A DNA stretch of 33,186 nucleotides from Pseudomonadota bacterium (GTDB lineage Bacteria > Desulfobacterota > Desulfovibrionia > Desulfovibrionales > Desulfovibrionaceae), in assembly GCA_018817515.1 (NCBI GenBank), contig JAHIUD010000020.1, positions 1-33,186 of the forward strand, written 5' to 3'. Position numbers and translations under genes: made by a program. A model generated the notes under the pieces. That model was not told where the DNA came from and made no database searches. It worked only from the letters and a program-made list of their open reading frames with translations. Below are positions 24,121-31,589 of the stretch, piece after piece (within the stretch, counting starts at the first letter, position 1; every line of letters begins with the position of its first letter).

Positions 24121-25635
24121 ATGTCGCACATCCTCTCCGTCACCGACCTGACCCAGGCCCTGAAGGACGTCCTTGAGGCCGAGTTCCCGTTCATCTGGGT
24201 GCGCGGCCAGGTGACGAACCTTGCGCGCCCGGCCTCCGGGCACATGTATTTCACCCTGTCCGATGCGGGCGCGGCGCTGCCGGTGGTCTGGTTCAAGAAC
24301 AGCCAGGGGCGCGGCAACAAGGGCGCGGGCGGTGGCGAAAGCGCCGACAGGGCCGAAAAAATCGACCCGCTCACCGGCGAGGTGCTGGAGCCGGGCCCAG
24401 GCGTGGCGGCAGCCCTGACCGACGGCCAGGAGGTGCTGGTGGCGGGTCGCGTCACGGTCTACGCCGCGCGCGGGGCCTACCAGCTGGTGGCCGAGCTGGT
24501 GCAGCAAAGCGGCGTCAGCGACCTGGCCCTGGCCTTTGAGGCGCTCAAGCGCAAGCTTGCGGACCAGGGCTGGTTCGACGAGGCGCGCAAGAGGCCCGTC
24601 CCGGCGAACCCGGCGCGGGTGGCGCTCATCACCTCGCCGCAGGGCGCGGCTGTGCGCGACTTTTTGCGCCTGGCCGAGGCGCGCGGCACGGGCGCTGCGC
24701 TGCGCATCTACCCGGCCCTGGTGCAGGGCGACGCGGCCCCGGCCCAGATCGCAGCAGCGCTCGACGCCGCCAATGCCGACGCCTGGCCCGGGGGCGGCAA
24801 GGCCGAGGTCATCGCGCTCATCCGTGGCGGCGGCAGCCTGGAGGATCTCTGGGCCTTCAACACGGAAATGGTGGCCGAGGCCATGATCCGCTCGCGTGTT
24901 CCGGTGGTCACGGGCGTGGGGCACGAGCCCGACGTGAGCATCGCCGACTTCGTGGCCGACAAGCGCTTTTCCACGCCCTCGGCCGTGGCCTCCGGGCTGT
25001 GGCCCCTGCGCGCGGACCTCATGCAGGCCGTGGACGGGCTGGAGGCCGAGCTCTCGCGGACCTTTGGCGCGTTCATGGAGCGCAAGCTGGCGCAGCTCTC
25101 TGAGCTTCGGCGCGGCCTGTCCTGGCTTTCGCCGGTGCAGCGCCTGGCGCGGCTTGAGGACACCTGGCTGGAGACGTCCAGGCGGCTTGAGGCGGCTGGC
25201 CGGCGTCTGCTCGGGGCGCGCCGGGAGCGCCTGGCCGGGGCCGTGCGCGATCTTACTCGCGCCTTCGGGCCCGCAGTGGTGGAGGCCCGGCAGGAGCGGC
25301 TGGACAGCGCCGTGCGCGACCTGACCCGCGCCTTTGGTCCGGCGGAGCTTTCCGAGCGCCAGTCCCGGGTGGACGCCCTGCGCGAGCGGGCCACGCTGGC
25401 CGTGGACATCGCCCTGGGCCAGGCCGGGCGGCAGGTGGACGTGCTGGCGGCGCGGCTGGCCGGGCTTGACCCCGAGGGGCCGCTGGCGCGCGGCTACAGC
25501 CTGGTGCGCATCGAGCGCACGGGCCGGTTCTTGCGCTCAACTGGAGATGTTTTGGCTGGTGACCGCCTGGGCGTGCGCACGGCGGATGGCGAGGTGGCGG
25601 CTGTGGTCGCCGGAATGACGGAAGGGAAGGTTTGA
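24121..25635 (+). CDS. xseA: Exodeoxyribonuclease VII large subunit
   Basis: A 504-residue protein from ATG 24121 with AAGG upstream. The N-terminal OB domain shows FPFIWVRGQVTNLARPASGH and MYFTLSDAGAALPVVWFKNS, interrupted by a Gly/charged insertion at about 63-100. The catalytic domain has ARVALITSPQGAAVRDFLRL, EVIALIRGGGSLEDLWAFNT and VVTGVGHEPDVSIADFVADK RFSTPSAVA. The C-terminal coiled coil contains a 23-residue tandem duplication (see 25225-25362). With XseB it degrades single-stranded DNA to oligonucleotides. The stop overlaps the next start by one base (TGATG). First gene of a five-gene operon. Confidence 0.95.
   Translation: MSHILSVTDLTQALKDVLEAEFPFIWVRGQVTNLARPASGHMYFTLSDAGAALPVVWFKNSQGRGNKGAGGGESADRAEKIDPLTGEVLEPGPGVAAALTDGQEVLVAGRVTVYAARGAYQLVAELVQQSGVSDLALAFEALKRKLADQGWFDEARKRPVPANPARVALITSPQGAAVRDFLRLAEARGTGAALRIYPALVQGDAAPAQIAAALDAANADAWPGGGKAEVIALIRGGGSLEDLWAFNTEMVAEAMIRSRVPVVTGVGHEPDVSIADFVADKRFSTPSAVASGLWPLRADLMQAVDGLEAELSRTFGAFMERKLAQLSELRRGLSWLSPVQRLARLEDTWLETSRRLEAAGRRLLGARRERLAGAVRDLTRAFGPAVVEARQERLDSAVRDLTRAFGPAELSERQSRVDALRERATLAVDIALGQAGRQVDVLAARLAGLDPEGPLARGYSLVRIERTGRFLRSTGDVLAGDRLGVRTADGEVAAVVAGMTEGKV
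25225..25362 (+). repeat. 69-bp in-frame tandem duplication within xseA
   Basis: Two consecutive 69-base units (25225-25293 and 25294-25362) encode ERLAGAVRDLTRAFGPAVVE ARQ and ERLDSAVRDLTRAFGPAELS ERQ. Thirteen residues in the middle (AVRDLTRAFGPA and flanks) are nearly identical, with synonymous differences, so the duplication is not recent. It lengthens the coiled-coil stalk by 23 residues. Confidence 0.85.
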
Positions 25636-26633
25636 TGCGTCGATTGTTTCTGGTGCTGCTGGTGCTGTTCTTGCTGCCCGCGCTGGGCCTGGCGGGCACG
25701 GCGAGGCATCCGGTGAAGAAGTCCACAACGAAGTCCGTCGTCAAATCTGCCAAGAAGCCCGGCAAGAAATCCGGCACGCGGGCGCCAAAGGCCGCAGCCA
25801 AGCCTCTGGCCAGCCCCGGCTTTGTGCTGGAGTGCCCGAAAGCCGCGAACCTGGGCGAGGCCTTTGTGGTGCGCCTGCGCGCGGCCAAGGCCCCGGCAAG
25901 CGTGCGGCTGACCTGGCTGGGCCGCCAGGCCAACATCACGGGCCGCGACACGCCGGACGGCTGGGAGGCCCTGGTGCTGCTGGGCTCAGACGTGGGCAGC
26001 ACCTCCGTGGGCCGCCACAGCCTGGTGGTCCGCCTGGGCGGCAAGGGCGCGCGCAGCCTGCGCAAGGTCGTCCGGGTGCGCCCGGTGGAGCGCCTGAACC
26101 TGGACGAGGCCATGGCCCGTCCGCCAGCGGAGGTCTACCCGCGCATCCTGGCCGAGCACCGGCTGATCCAGAGGGAACTGCTGGGCACGCTGTCGCGCGT
26201 GGTCCCGCCGGGAACGGACGCCCGCAGGTGGAGCCTGCCCCTGGCGCGGCCCGTGCCGGGCGAGGCGACGAGCGGCTACGGCCTGCGGCGGATCCTGAAC
26301 GGCCAGCCCCACGCCCCGCACCGGGGGCTGGACATGGAGGCCGAAACGGGACAGCCTGTGCTGGCCGCTGCCGAGGGGCGGGTGCTCTTTTCCGGCGAGC
26401 TCTACTACGCGGGCGACGCCGTGTACGTGGACCACGGCCAGGGGCTTGTCAGCGCGTATTTCCACCTGTCCGAGCGGCGCGTGCAGGCCGGGGACGAGGT
26501 GGCGCGCGGCGTTGTGCTGGGCCTGGCCGGAGCCACGGGCCGCAGCACGGGTCCGCACCTGCATTTCGGCCTTTGGGCCTGGGGCCGGTATGTGGACCCC
26601 GAGCCGCTCTTTCTGTATGATGCCATGCCATAA
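25635..26633 (+). CDS. Exported M23-family metallopeptidase
   Basis: A 332-residue protein; ATG 25635 overlaps the xseA stop and follows GGAAGG. Signal peptide MRRLFLVLLVLFLLPALGLA, then a Lys/Ser-rich linker (KKSTTKSVVKSAKKPGKKSG) that may contact the wall, an Ig-like or beta domain at about 65-160, and the LytM/M23 domain at about 205-325. Zinc ligands are HRGLD near 228 and HLHFG near 308, both intact, so the enzyme is probably active as a peptidoglycan endopeptidase in the periplasm. It sits between the two subunits of exonuclease VII, with tight spacing. Confidence 0.93.
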   Translation: MRRLFLVLLVLFLLPALGLAGTARHPVKKSTTKSVVKSAKKPGKKSGTRAPKAAAKPLASPGFVLECPKAANLGEAFVVRLRAAKAPASVRLTWLGRQANITGRDTPDGWEALVLLGSDVGSTSVGRHSLVVRLGGKGARSLRKVVRVRPVERLNLDEAMARPPAEVYPRILAEHRLIQRELLGTLSRVVPPGTDARRWSLPLARPVPGEATSGYGLRRILNGQPHAPHRGLDMEAETGQPVLAAAEGRVLFSGELYYAGDAVYVDHGQGLVSAYFHLSERRVQAGDEVARGVVLGLAGATGRSTGPHLHFGLWAWGRYVDPEPLFLYDAMP

Positions 26634-26657
26634 GCTGCGGGAAATATCACGGGGGCG

Positions 26658-26957
26658 ATGATGGCCAAGGACAAGAGCAAGGACCAGAGCAGGAACAAGG
26701 ACAGTTTCGAGAAGCGCCTGGAGCGCTTGCGCGGCATCGTGGACGCCCTGGAGCGCGGCGAGCTGCCCCTGGAAGAGGGCCTGGCCCTGTACAAGGAGGG
26801 CCTGGTGCTGGCCGGGGACTGCGGCCGCCAGCTGGAGAGCGCCAAAAACGAGGTCAAGCTCGTGCAGGAGGGGCTGCTCAAGGAGTTTGCCGCCCTGGAC
26901 GCGGGAAATCCCGTGGGCAATGCCCCAGGAGACGGCACCGGGGGCGGCGGCCAATGA
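26658..26957 (+). CDS. xseB: Exodeoxyribonuclease VII small subunit
   Basis: A 99-residue protein starting at ATG 26658 (a second ATG at 26661 is also possible) after GGGGG. The helical hairpin core SFEKRLERLRGIVDALERGE, LPLEEGLALYKEGLVLAGDC and LESAKNEVKLV is diagnostic for XseB. A Gly/Asn-rich tail (about 20 residues) extends the usual length of roughly 80. It binds the coiled-coil of XseA. It overlaps ispA by four bases (ATGA), so translation is coupled. Confidence 0.95.
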   Translation: MMAKDKSKDQSRNKDSFEKRLERLRGIVDALERGELPLEEGLALYKEGLVLAGDCGRQLESAKNEVKLVQEGLLKEFAALDAGNPVGNAPGDGTGGGGQ

Positions 26958-27877
26958 GCGCCCCGGATACCTTGAACGTCAAGCAGGCCCTGGCCAGCCG
27001 CGCCGCCGAGATCGAGGCCCACCTCGCCGACTGCCTGCAGGGCCGCGACATTCCCGAGCGCCTGCTTTCGAGCATGGAGTACAGCCTGCACGCCGGGGGC
27101 AAGCGCCTGCGGCCCGTGCTGGTGCTCTCCTTCGTGCGGCTTATGGCCGGAGCGGGCACGGGCCTGGGCCGCCGCGCCTTGCCCTTTGCCGCCGCCCTTG
27201 AGCTCATCCACACCTATTCGCTCATCCACGACGACCTGCCGGCCATGGACGACGACGACCTCCGGCGGGGCAAGCCCTCCAACCACAAGCAATTTGACGA
27301 GGCCACGGCCATCCTCGCGGGCGATGGCCTGTTGACCGAGGCCTTCGCGCTGATGCTCTCCTGCGCGGGCGAGGGGCAGATCCCGGCGGAACGCGTGGCG
27401 AGAGCGGCCCAGGCCGTAGCCGTGGCCGCCGGAGCGGGCGGCATGGTCGGCGGCCAGGCGCTGGACATGGAGTTCACCGCCAAGCAGGGCGTGAGTTTCG
27501 AGGAGCTGCGCGGCATGCACGCCAGGAAGACCGGCGCGCTCATCACCGTGGCCTGCGTGGCCGGGGCCGTGCTGGCCGGGGCCACGCTGCATGATGTCCG
27601 GCGCGCGCACGAGTATGGCTGCGCCGTGGGCCAGGCCTTCCAGATTGCCGACGACATCCTGGACGTGGTGGGCGACACCGCCACCCTGGGCAAGCCCGCA
27701 GGCAGCGATGAGCGCCAGGGCAAGACCACTTATCCGTCGCTCCTGGGGCTGGACAAGAGCCGCCTGCTGGCGGCCGAGCGCGCAGCCGAGGCCATTTCGA
27801 ATCTGACACCCTACACCGGGGACGAGGCGGACTTCCTGCGCGCCTTGGCCCGGTACATTGTTGAGCGGGTCAACTGA
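26954..27877 (+). CDS. ispA: Farnesyl/geranyl diphosphate synthase
   Basis: A 307-residue short-chain trans-prenyltransferase starting at ATG 26954, which overlaps the xseB stop. The first aspartate-rich motif is DDLPAMDDDDLRRGKPSNHK near residue 92, in the IspA form DDxxxxDxD; before it is SLHAGGKRLRPVLVLSFVRL. The second motif is FQIADDILDVVGDTATLGKP near 233. GGQALDMEF and HARKTGALI are also typical. It condenses IPP with DMAPP/GPP to give farnesyl (or geranyl) diphosphate in the cytoplasm. It lies directly upstream of dxs, the usual pairing. Confidence 0.95.
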   Translation: MSAPDTLNVKQALASRAAEIEAHLADCLQGRDIPERLLSSMEYSLHAGGKRLRPVLVLSFVRLMAGAGTGLGRRALPFAAALELIHTYSLIHDDLPAMDDDDLRRGKPSNHKQFDEATAILAGDGLLTEAFALMLSCAGEGQIPAERVARAAQAVAVAAGAGGMVGGQALDMEFTAKQGVSFEELRGMHARKTGALITVACVAGAVLAGATLHDVRRAHEYGCAVGQAFQIADDILDVVGDTATLGKPAGSDERQGKTTYPSLLGLDKSRLLAAERAAEAISNLTPYTGDEADFLRALARYIVERVN

Positions 27878-27947
27878 GCACCCATGGCGGTACTTGCGGC
27901 GACAGCCAGGACGACCCCGCGCCCGAGCGCTTGAAGGACCATTGCAC

Positions 27948-29861
27948 ATGACTGACATTCTTCCCACTTCCCTCCTGGCGAGGGTGACCGGCCCGGCTGA
28001 CGTGGCGCGCATGAGTCTGGACGAGCTGGCGCATCTGGCCGTGGACCTGCGCCGCGTGATCATCGACCAGTGCTCCGAGGGCGGCGGGCATTTGGCCCCG
28101 TCCCTTGGCGTGGTGGAGCTGACCCTGGCCCTGTACAAGGCCTTTGACTTCGAGCGTGACAAGCTCATCTGGGACGTGGGGCACCAGGCCTATGCCCACA
28201 AGCTGCTCACCGGGCGGCTGGCGCGCTTCGGCAGCCTGCGCCAGTTGGACGGCGTCAGCGGGTTCCCGCGTCTGAGCGAGAGTCCTTACGACCACTTCGG
28301 CGTGGGCCACTCCAGCACGTCCATCTCCGCGGGGCTGGGCATTGCCATGGCCCGCGATCTCGCCGGGCTCAATCACCAGGTCGTCTCGGTCATCGGCGAC
28401 GGCTCCATGACCGCCGGGCTGGCCTACGAGGGCCTGAACCAGGCGGGCGACATGGGCCGCAAGATGGTGGTGGTCTTAAACGACAACGAGATGAGCATCT
28501 CCAAGAACGTCGGCGCGCTGTCGAGCTTCCTCTCGCGCAAGCTCTCCCGGCCCGCGCCCCAGCGCTTCAAGCGCGAGTTCGAGTCCTGGCTGGCGGCCAT
28601 TCCGCGCATCGGCAAGGACCTGGCCATGTACGCGCGGCGCAGCGAGGACTCGCTCAAGACCTTCTTCACGCCGGGCATGTTGTTCGAGGCCTTCCGCTTC
28701 ACCTACGTCGGGCCCATCGACGGCCACGACACAGCCAGCCTCATCGACGTGTTCGAGCAGACCAAGGGCATGGACCGCCCGGTGCTGGTGCATGTGCTGA
28801 CCAAGAAGGGCAGGGGCTACAAGCCAGCCGAGACCAACCCCACGTATTTCCACGGGGTGGGCAGCTTCGAGCCCGAGACCGGCCTGGCCCCGGCCAAGCT
28901 TGGCAGCGGCAACAAGACCTACACCGAGGTTCTGGGCGAGACCCTGTGCCGCCTGGCCGATGCCGACGAGAAGATCGTGGCCATCACCGCAGCCATGCCC
29001 GAGGGCACGGGCACGGACTGCTTCCGCCAGGGCCACCCGGAGCGCTTCGTGGACGTGGGCATCTGCGAGCCCCACGCCGTGACCTTCGCCGCCGGGCTGG
29101 CCACCCAGGGCTTCAAGCCCGCCGTGTGCATCTACTCGACCTTTCTGCAGCGCTCCTACGACCAGATTGTCCACGACGTGTGCCTGCAGAACCTGAACGT
29201 GAATTTCTTCCTCGACCGCGCCGGGCTCGTGGGCGAGGACGGGGCCACGCACCACGGCGTGTTCGACATCGCGTATCTTCGCCACGTGCCGAATCTGCTG
29301 TTCATGGCGCCCAAGGATGAGGCCGAGCTGGCCCAGATGGTGGCCACGGCCCTGGCCCAGCCCGGTCCGGCGGCGGTGCGCTACCCGCGCGGCGTGGGTC
29401 CGGGCGCGGACGTGCCCACGGCCCCGGAGGCCCTGGAGCTGCTGCCCATCGGCCAGGGCGAGCTCTTGCGCGACGGCGCGGACGCCGTGCTCATCGCCCT
29501 GGGCTCGCGCGTGTATCCGGCGCTGGAGGCCGCGCAGCAACTGGAGGCGGAACAGGGCCTGTCCGTGGCGGTGTTCAACGCGCGGTTCATCAAGCCCCTG
29601 CCCGAGGCGCAGCTTTTGGAGCTGGCCGGGCGCTTTCAGCGCATCATCACGGTGGAGGAGGGCTGCCTGGCGGGCGGCTTCGGCTCGGCGGTGCTGGAGC
29701 TCTTGGCCGACCACGACATGCTGGCTGGCCGCACGGTGAAGCGGGTGGGCATCCCGGACGCCTTTGTGGAGCACGGCACCTCAAAGCAGTTGCGCGCCAA
29801 GGTCGGCATCGACAAGGCCGGGATCAAGGCCGCGGTGCTGGAAGCGGTGGGCAAGGCCTAG
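27948..29861 (+). CDS. dxs: 1-deoxy-D-xylulose-5-phosphate synthase
   Basis: A 637-residue protein of normal length, starting at ATG 27948 (AAGGA upstream; the frame extends to 27858 but that start overlaps ispA). The TPP-binding half has IWDVGHQAYAHKLLTGR, SAGLGIAMARDL, GDGSMTAGLAYEGLNQAG near 151 and VVLNDNEMSISKNVGALS. The second half has EPHAVTFAAGLATQG with the catalytic Glu near 371, and DRAGLVGEDGATHHGVFDIA. The C-terminal domain ends with EEGCLAGGFGSAVLE. It makes DXP from pyruvate and glyceraldehyde 3-phosphate, the first step of the MEP pathway. Last gene of the operon. Confidence 0.96.
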   Translation: MTDILPTSLLARVTGPADVARMSLDELAHLAVDLRRVIIDQCSEGGGHLAPSLGVVELTLALYKAFDFERDKLIWDVGHQAYAHKLLTGRLARFGSLRQLDGVSGFPRLSESPYDHFGVGHSSTSISAGLGIAMARDLAGLNHQVVSVIGDGSMTAGLAYEGLNQAGDMGRKMVVVLNDNEMSISKNVGALSSFLSRKLSRPAPQRFKREFESWLAAIPRIGKDLAMYARRSEDSLKTFFTPGMLFEAFRFTYVGPIDGHDTASLIDVFEQTKGMDRPVLVHVLTKKGRGYKPAETNPTYFHGVGSFEPETGLAPAKLGSGNKTYTEVLGETLCRLADADEKIVAITAAMPEGTGTDCFRQGHPERFVDVGICEPHAVTFAAGLATQGFKPAVCIYSTFLQRSYDQIVHDVCLQNLNVNFFLDRAGLVGEDGATHHGVFDIAYLRHVPNLLFMAPKDEAELAQMVATALAQPGPAAVRYPRGVGPGADVPTAPEALELLPIGQGELLRDGADAVLIALGSRVYPALEAAQQLEAEQGLSVAVFNARFIKPLPEAQLLELAGRFQRIITVEEGCLAGGFGSAVLELLADHDMLAGRTVKRVGIPDAFVEHGTSKQLRAKVGIDKAGIKAAVLEAVGKA

Positions 29862-29985
29862 CAGGCTATTGAAAAACGGCAATCTGCTGCGTTGCCGCAA
29901 AAAGTTCAAATCCTCACGTACGAGAAGTACGTTTTGGCCTTGAACTATTTTTGCGCCGTGCATCTCTCCATTTCTGATCAGCCTG
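29862..29985. repeat. 124-bp imperfect palindrome after dxs
   Basis: The ends CAGGCT (29862-29867) and AGCCTG (29980-29985) are complementary. Inside, CGCAAAAAGTTCAA (about 29896-29909) pairs with TTGAACTATTTTTGCG (29940-29955) around a two-base bulge. At the centre ACGTAC and GTACGT flank GAGAA. The whole sequence can fold into one long cruciform or RNA stem. It lies between convergent dxs and the CysH-like gene. The pattern resembles intergenic palindromic repeats common in deltaproteobacteria; no second copy is in the window. Confidence 0.75.
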
Positions 29986-30025
29986 TATTCCCGCTCTGTC
30001 AAGCGGGCTGCAGAGCCGACAACCC

Positions 30026-30799
30026 TCAAAAATACCCCAAGCTCTTCAGCGTCTCCAACTGCCGCTCCTTGTCCGGGTCGCGGCCAGCGCGCTCGTCGGA
30101 ATCGGTTCTGGCAGGCCGGGTGCAGGGCACGCAGCCCAGCGACCGGTAGCCCTCATGGTACAGCTCGCAGTAGGGCAGCCCCTCGCCCGTAATGAACGCC
30201 CAGATGTCCATCTCCGTCCAGTCCAGGAGGGGGTTCACCTGCCAATGTTCGGGGCATGTCCCCTCAGCGCTTACGGTGGAGGCGCGCAGCTCGGCGTAGG
30301 GCCGGTCATGGCGTGAGGGGTGCTCGTCGCGCCGGATGCCGGTCAAGAGCGCGCGGGTGTCCGTGTCGGCCAGGGCCCGGCACAGCGGCAAAATCTTGAG
30401 GTCGCGGCAGCAGGTGAGTTTGTCCACGGCCACGGGGTAGGTGCTGAGGTCCGCCCCGGGCAGGCCGAATTGGGGCCGGGCGATGGTCAGCGCCACGCTC
30501 CAGTCCGCGCAGACCCGGTCGCGCAGGTCCATGACCTGCGCGAACTTGACGCCCGTGTCGATGGAGATGGCGCGCAGCGGGGCCAGGCCTGCCCGTTCCA
30601 GCGCCTGCCTCCAGAGGAACAGCGCCACCCCGGAGTCCTTGCCGCCGGTGTAGGCTACTGCCACGCGCGCCGGGGGAGAGTCCGCCAGGACTGCGGCCAG
30701 CACCTCGCTGCTGCGGGCCAGCTTGTCCGAAAGCGGCGCGGCTGCGGGCAGCGGTGGCAGGGCGTTCACGGCGTCAAATACATTGGCGGCGGTGGTCAC
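30026..30799 (-). CDS. CysH-like PP-loop protein with four-Cys iron-sulfur motif, lacking the reductase ECGLH tail
   Basis: A 257-residue protein from GTG 30799, preceded by AAAGGAG nine bases upstream; the open frame extends to 31294 but that region is antisense to the next gene. The PP-loop is VAVAYTGGKDSGVALFL near 51. LTCCRDLKILPL (Cys130-131) and SLGCVPCTRPA (Cys223, Cys226) form the CC...CxxC set that binds [4Fe-4S] in APS reductases. RDEHPSRHDR and NPLLDWTEMDIW match PAPS/APS reductase substrate loops. The C-terminus ends KSLGYF without the ECGLH catalytic Cys. It binds an adenylylated substrate, but reductase activity is doubtful. Divergent from the PNPOx-like gene. Confidence 0.88.
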   Translation of the reverse strand: MTTAANVFDAVNALPPLPAAAPLSDKLARSSEVLAAVLADSPPARVAVAYTGGKDSGVALFLWRQALERAGLAPLRAISIDTGVKFAQVMDLRDRVCADWSVALTIARPQFGLPGADLSTYPVAVDKLTCCRDLKILPLCRALADTDTRALLTGIRRDEHPSRHDRPYAELRASTVSAEGTCPEHWQVNPLLDWTEMDIWAFITGEGLPYCELYHEGYRSLGCVPCTRPARTDSDERAGRDPDKERQLETLKSLGYF

Positions 30800-30895
30800 G
30801 GTGAAAGGCTCCTTTGCGCTGGGTGGCGGCTTGCCGGGCTGGGCGATATTTCGTAGGGTCTGGCAAGACTGCAACCCTTCGTACCCGGAGGCGTG

Positions 30896-31348
30896 ATGCT
30901 GAAGAAAATCGCGGAACTTGTCCAGGCCCAGGGCCACCTGGTTTTGGCCACCTGCTCCTGCGCTGGCAGGGAAGGCTATCCGCACACCTCGCTCATGAGC
31001 TATTGCCCGTCGCCGGACGGGCGCGAGTTCTGGCTGGCCACCCTGGCGGACACGCGCAAATACGCCAACCTCCAGGCCAACCCGCGCGCCAGCCTGCTTC
31101 TGGATGATCGGGGCGGCAGGGCCTGCGGCTCGCCAAGCCTGGCGCTGACGGTGGCGGCGGAGTGTGTGCCCTTTGCCTCCGCAGCGGACGAGGCCGGGGC
31201 CCGCCGGGCGCTTCTGGCGCGGCACCCGGAGCTGGGGGACTTTCTTGCCGCCGATGGGGCGCTGGTGCTGCGCTTGCGCGGCCTGCGCTACCAACTGCTC
31301 AGCGGGCTGACCGAGGTTTTCGTCTGGAGCCCCGCAGAAAAGCCTTGA
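30896..31348 (+). CDS. Pyridoxamine 5'-phosphate oxidase-like flavin-binding protein
   Basis: A 150-residue protein from ATG 30896 with GGAGG five bases upstream (a GTG at 30893 is less likely). The split-barrel fold is suggested by LVLATCSCAGREGYPHTSLM, REFWLATLADTRKYANLQAN and PRASLLLDDRGG. This is the pattern of PNPOx-like and HugZ-like small proteins that bind FMN or a related cofactor. The substrate is unknown. It is divergent from the CysH-like gene and 39 bases upstream of the tRNA gene. Confidence 0.85.
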   Translation: MLKKIAELVQAQGHLVLATCSCAGREGYPHTSLMSYCPSPDGREFWLATLADTRKYANLQANPRASLLLDDRGGRACGSPSLALTVAAECVPFASAADEAGARRALLARHPELGDFLAADGALVLRLRGLRYQLLSGLTEVFVWSPAEKP

Positions 31349-31372
31349 CGGCGCGGGCCGTACCGCTTAATT
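31345..31372 (+). promoter_or_regulatory. Candidate tRNA-Arg promoter
   Basis: TTGACG (31345-31350) overlaps the stop codon of the PNPOx-like gene. After a 16-base spacer is TTAATT (31367-31372). It lies 15 bases before the tRNA 5' end. The -35 is strong, the -10 partial. Confidence 0.4.
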
Positions 31373-31387
31373 GTTCGTTCCTCGCGA

Positions 31388-31463
31388 GGGCTCGTAGCTC
31401 AGTGGATAGAGCGCCGGACTACGAATCCGTAGGTCGCAGGTTCAAATCCTGCCGGGCCCACCA
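31388..31463 (+). tRNA. tRNA-Arg (anticodon ACG)
   Basis: 76 bases including the encoded CCA. Acceptor stem GGGCTCG (31388-31394) pairs with CGGGCCC (31453-31459) with one G-T pair. D-arm GCTC/GAGC; anticodon loop CTACGAA gives anticodon ACG, with one mismatch at the top of its stem; T-arm GCAGG TTCAAAT CCTGC. A34 would be edited to inosine to read CGU/CGC/CGA. The 3' end adjoins accessory DNA with an integrase, so the gene is the likely attachment site. Confidence 0.95.
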
Positions 31464-31481
31464 TTTAATCCACAAGAAAAG

Positions 31482-31516
31482 CAGGCATTTAGGAAAACTC
31501 CTAGATGCCTGTTTTT
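31482..31516 (+). terminator. Rho-independent terminator after tRNA-Arg
   Basis: CAGGCATTTAGGA (31482-31494), loop AAAC, and TCCTAGATGCCTG (31499-31511) form a 13-bp stem with one G-T pair, followed by TTTTT (31512-31516). It lies 18 bases after the tRNA, within the integrated DNA or across the junction. Confidence 0.85.
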
Positions 31517-31530
31517 CGTTTCGGCGTTTG

Positions 31531-31566
31531 TTGTCAACTTTGTTGTCAACTTATTTGTCAACTTTC
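31531..31566. repeat. Three 12-bp tandem repeats upstream of the integrase gene
   Basis: TTGTCAACTTTG, TTGTCAACTTAT and TTGTCAACTTTC start at 31531, 31543 and 31555, with a period of 12 bases. They lie 24 bases before the integrase ATG and about 70 bases from the tRNA end. They are likely arm-type integrase sites, excisionase sites or operators of the integrase promoter. Confidence 0.8.
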
Positions 31567-31589
31567 GCCGCAAAAAATGTGGGTAAGTC

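Noticed and set aside
22903-24924. Minus-strand ORF of 673 codons
   Set aside because: Only its last 119 codons (lrgA) are real; the rest is antisense or off-frame to LOG and xseA.
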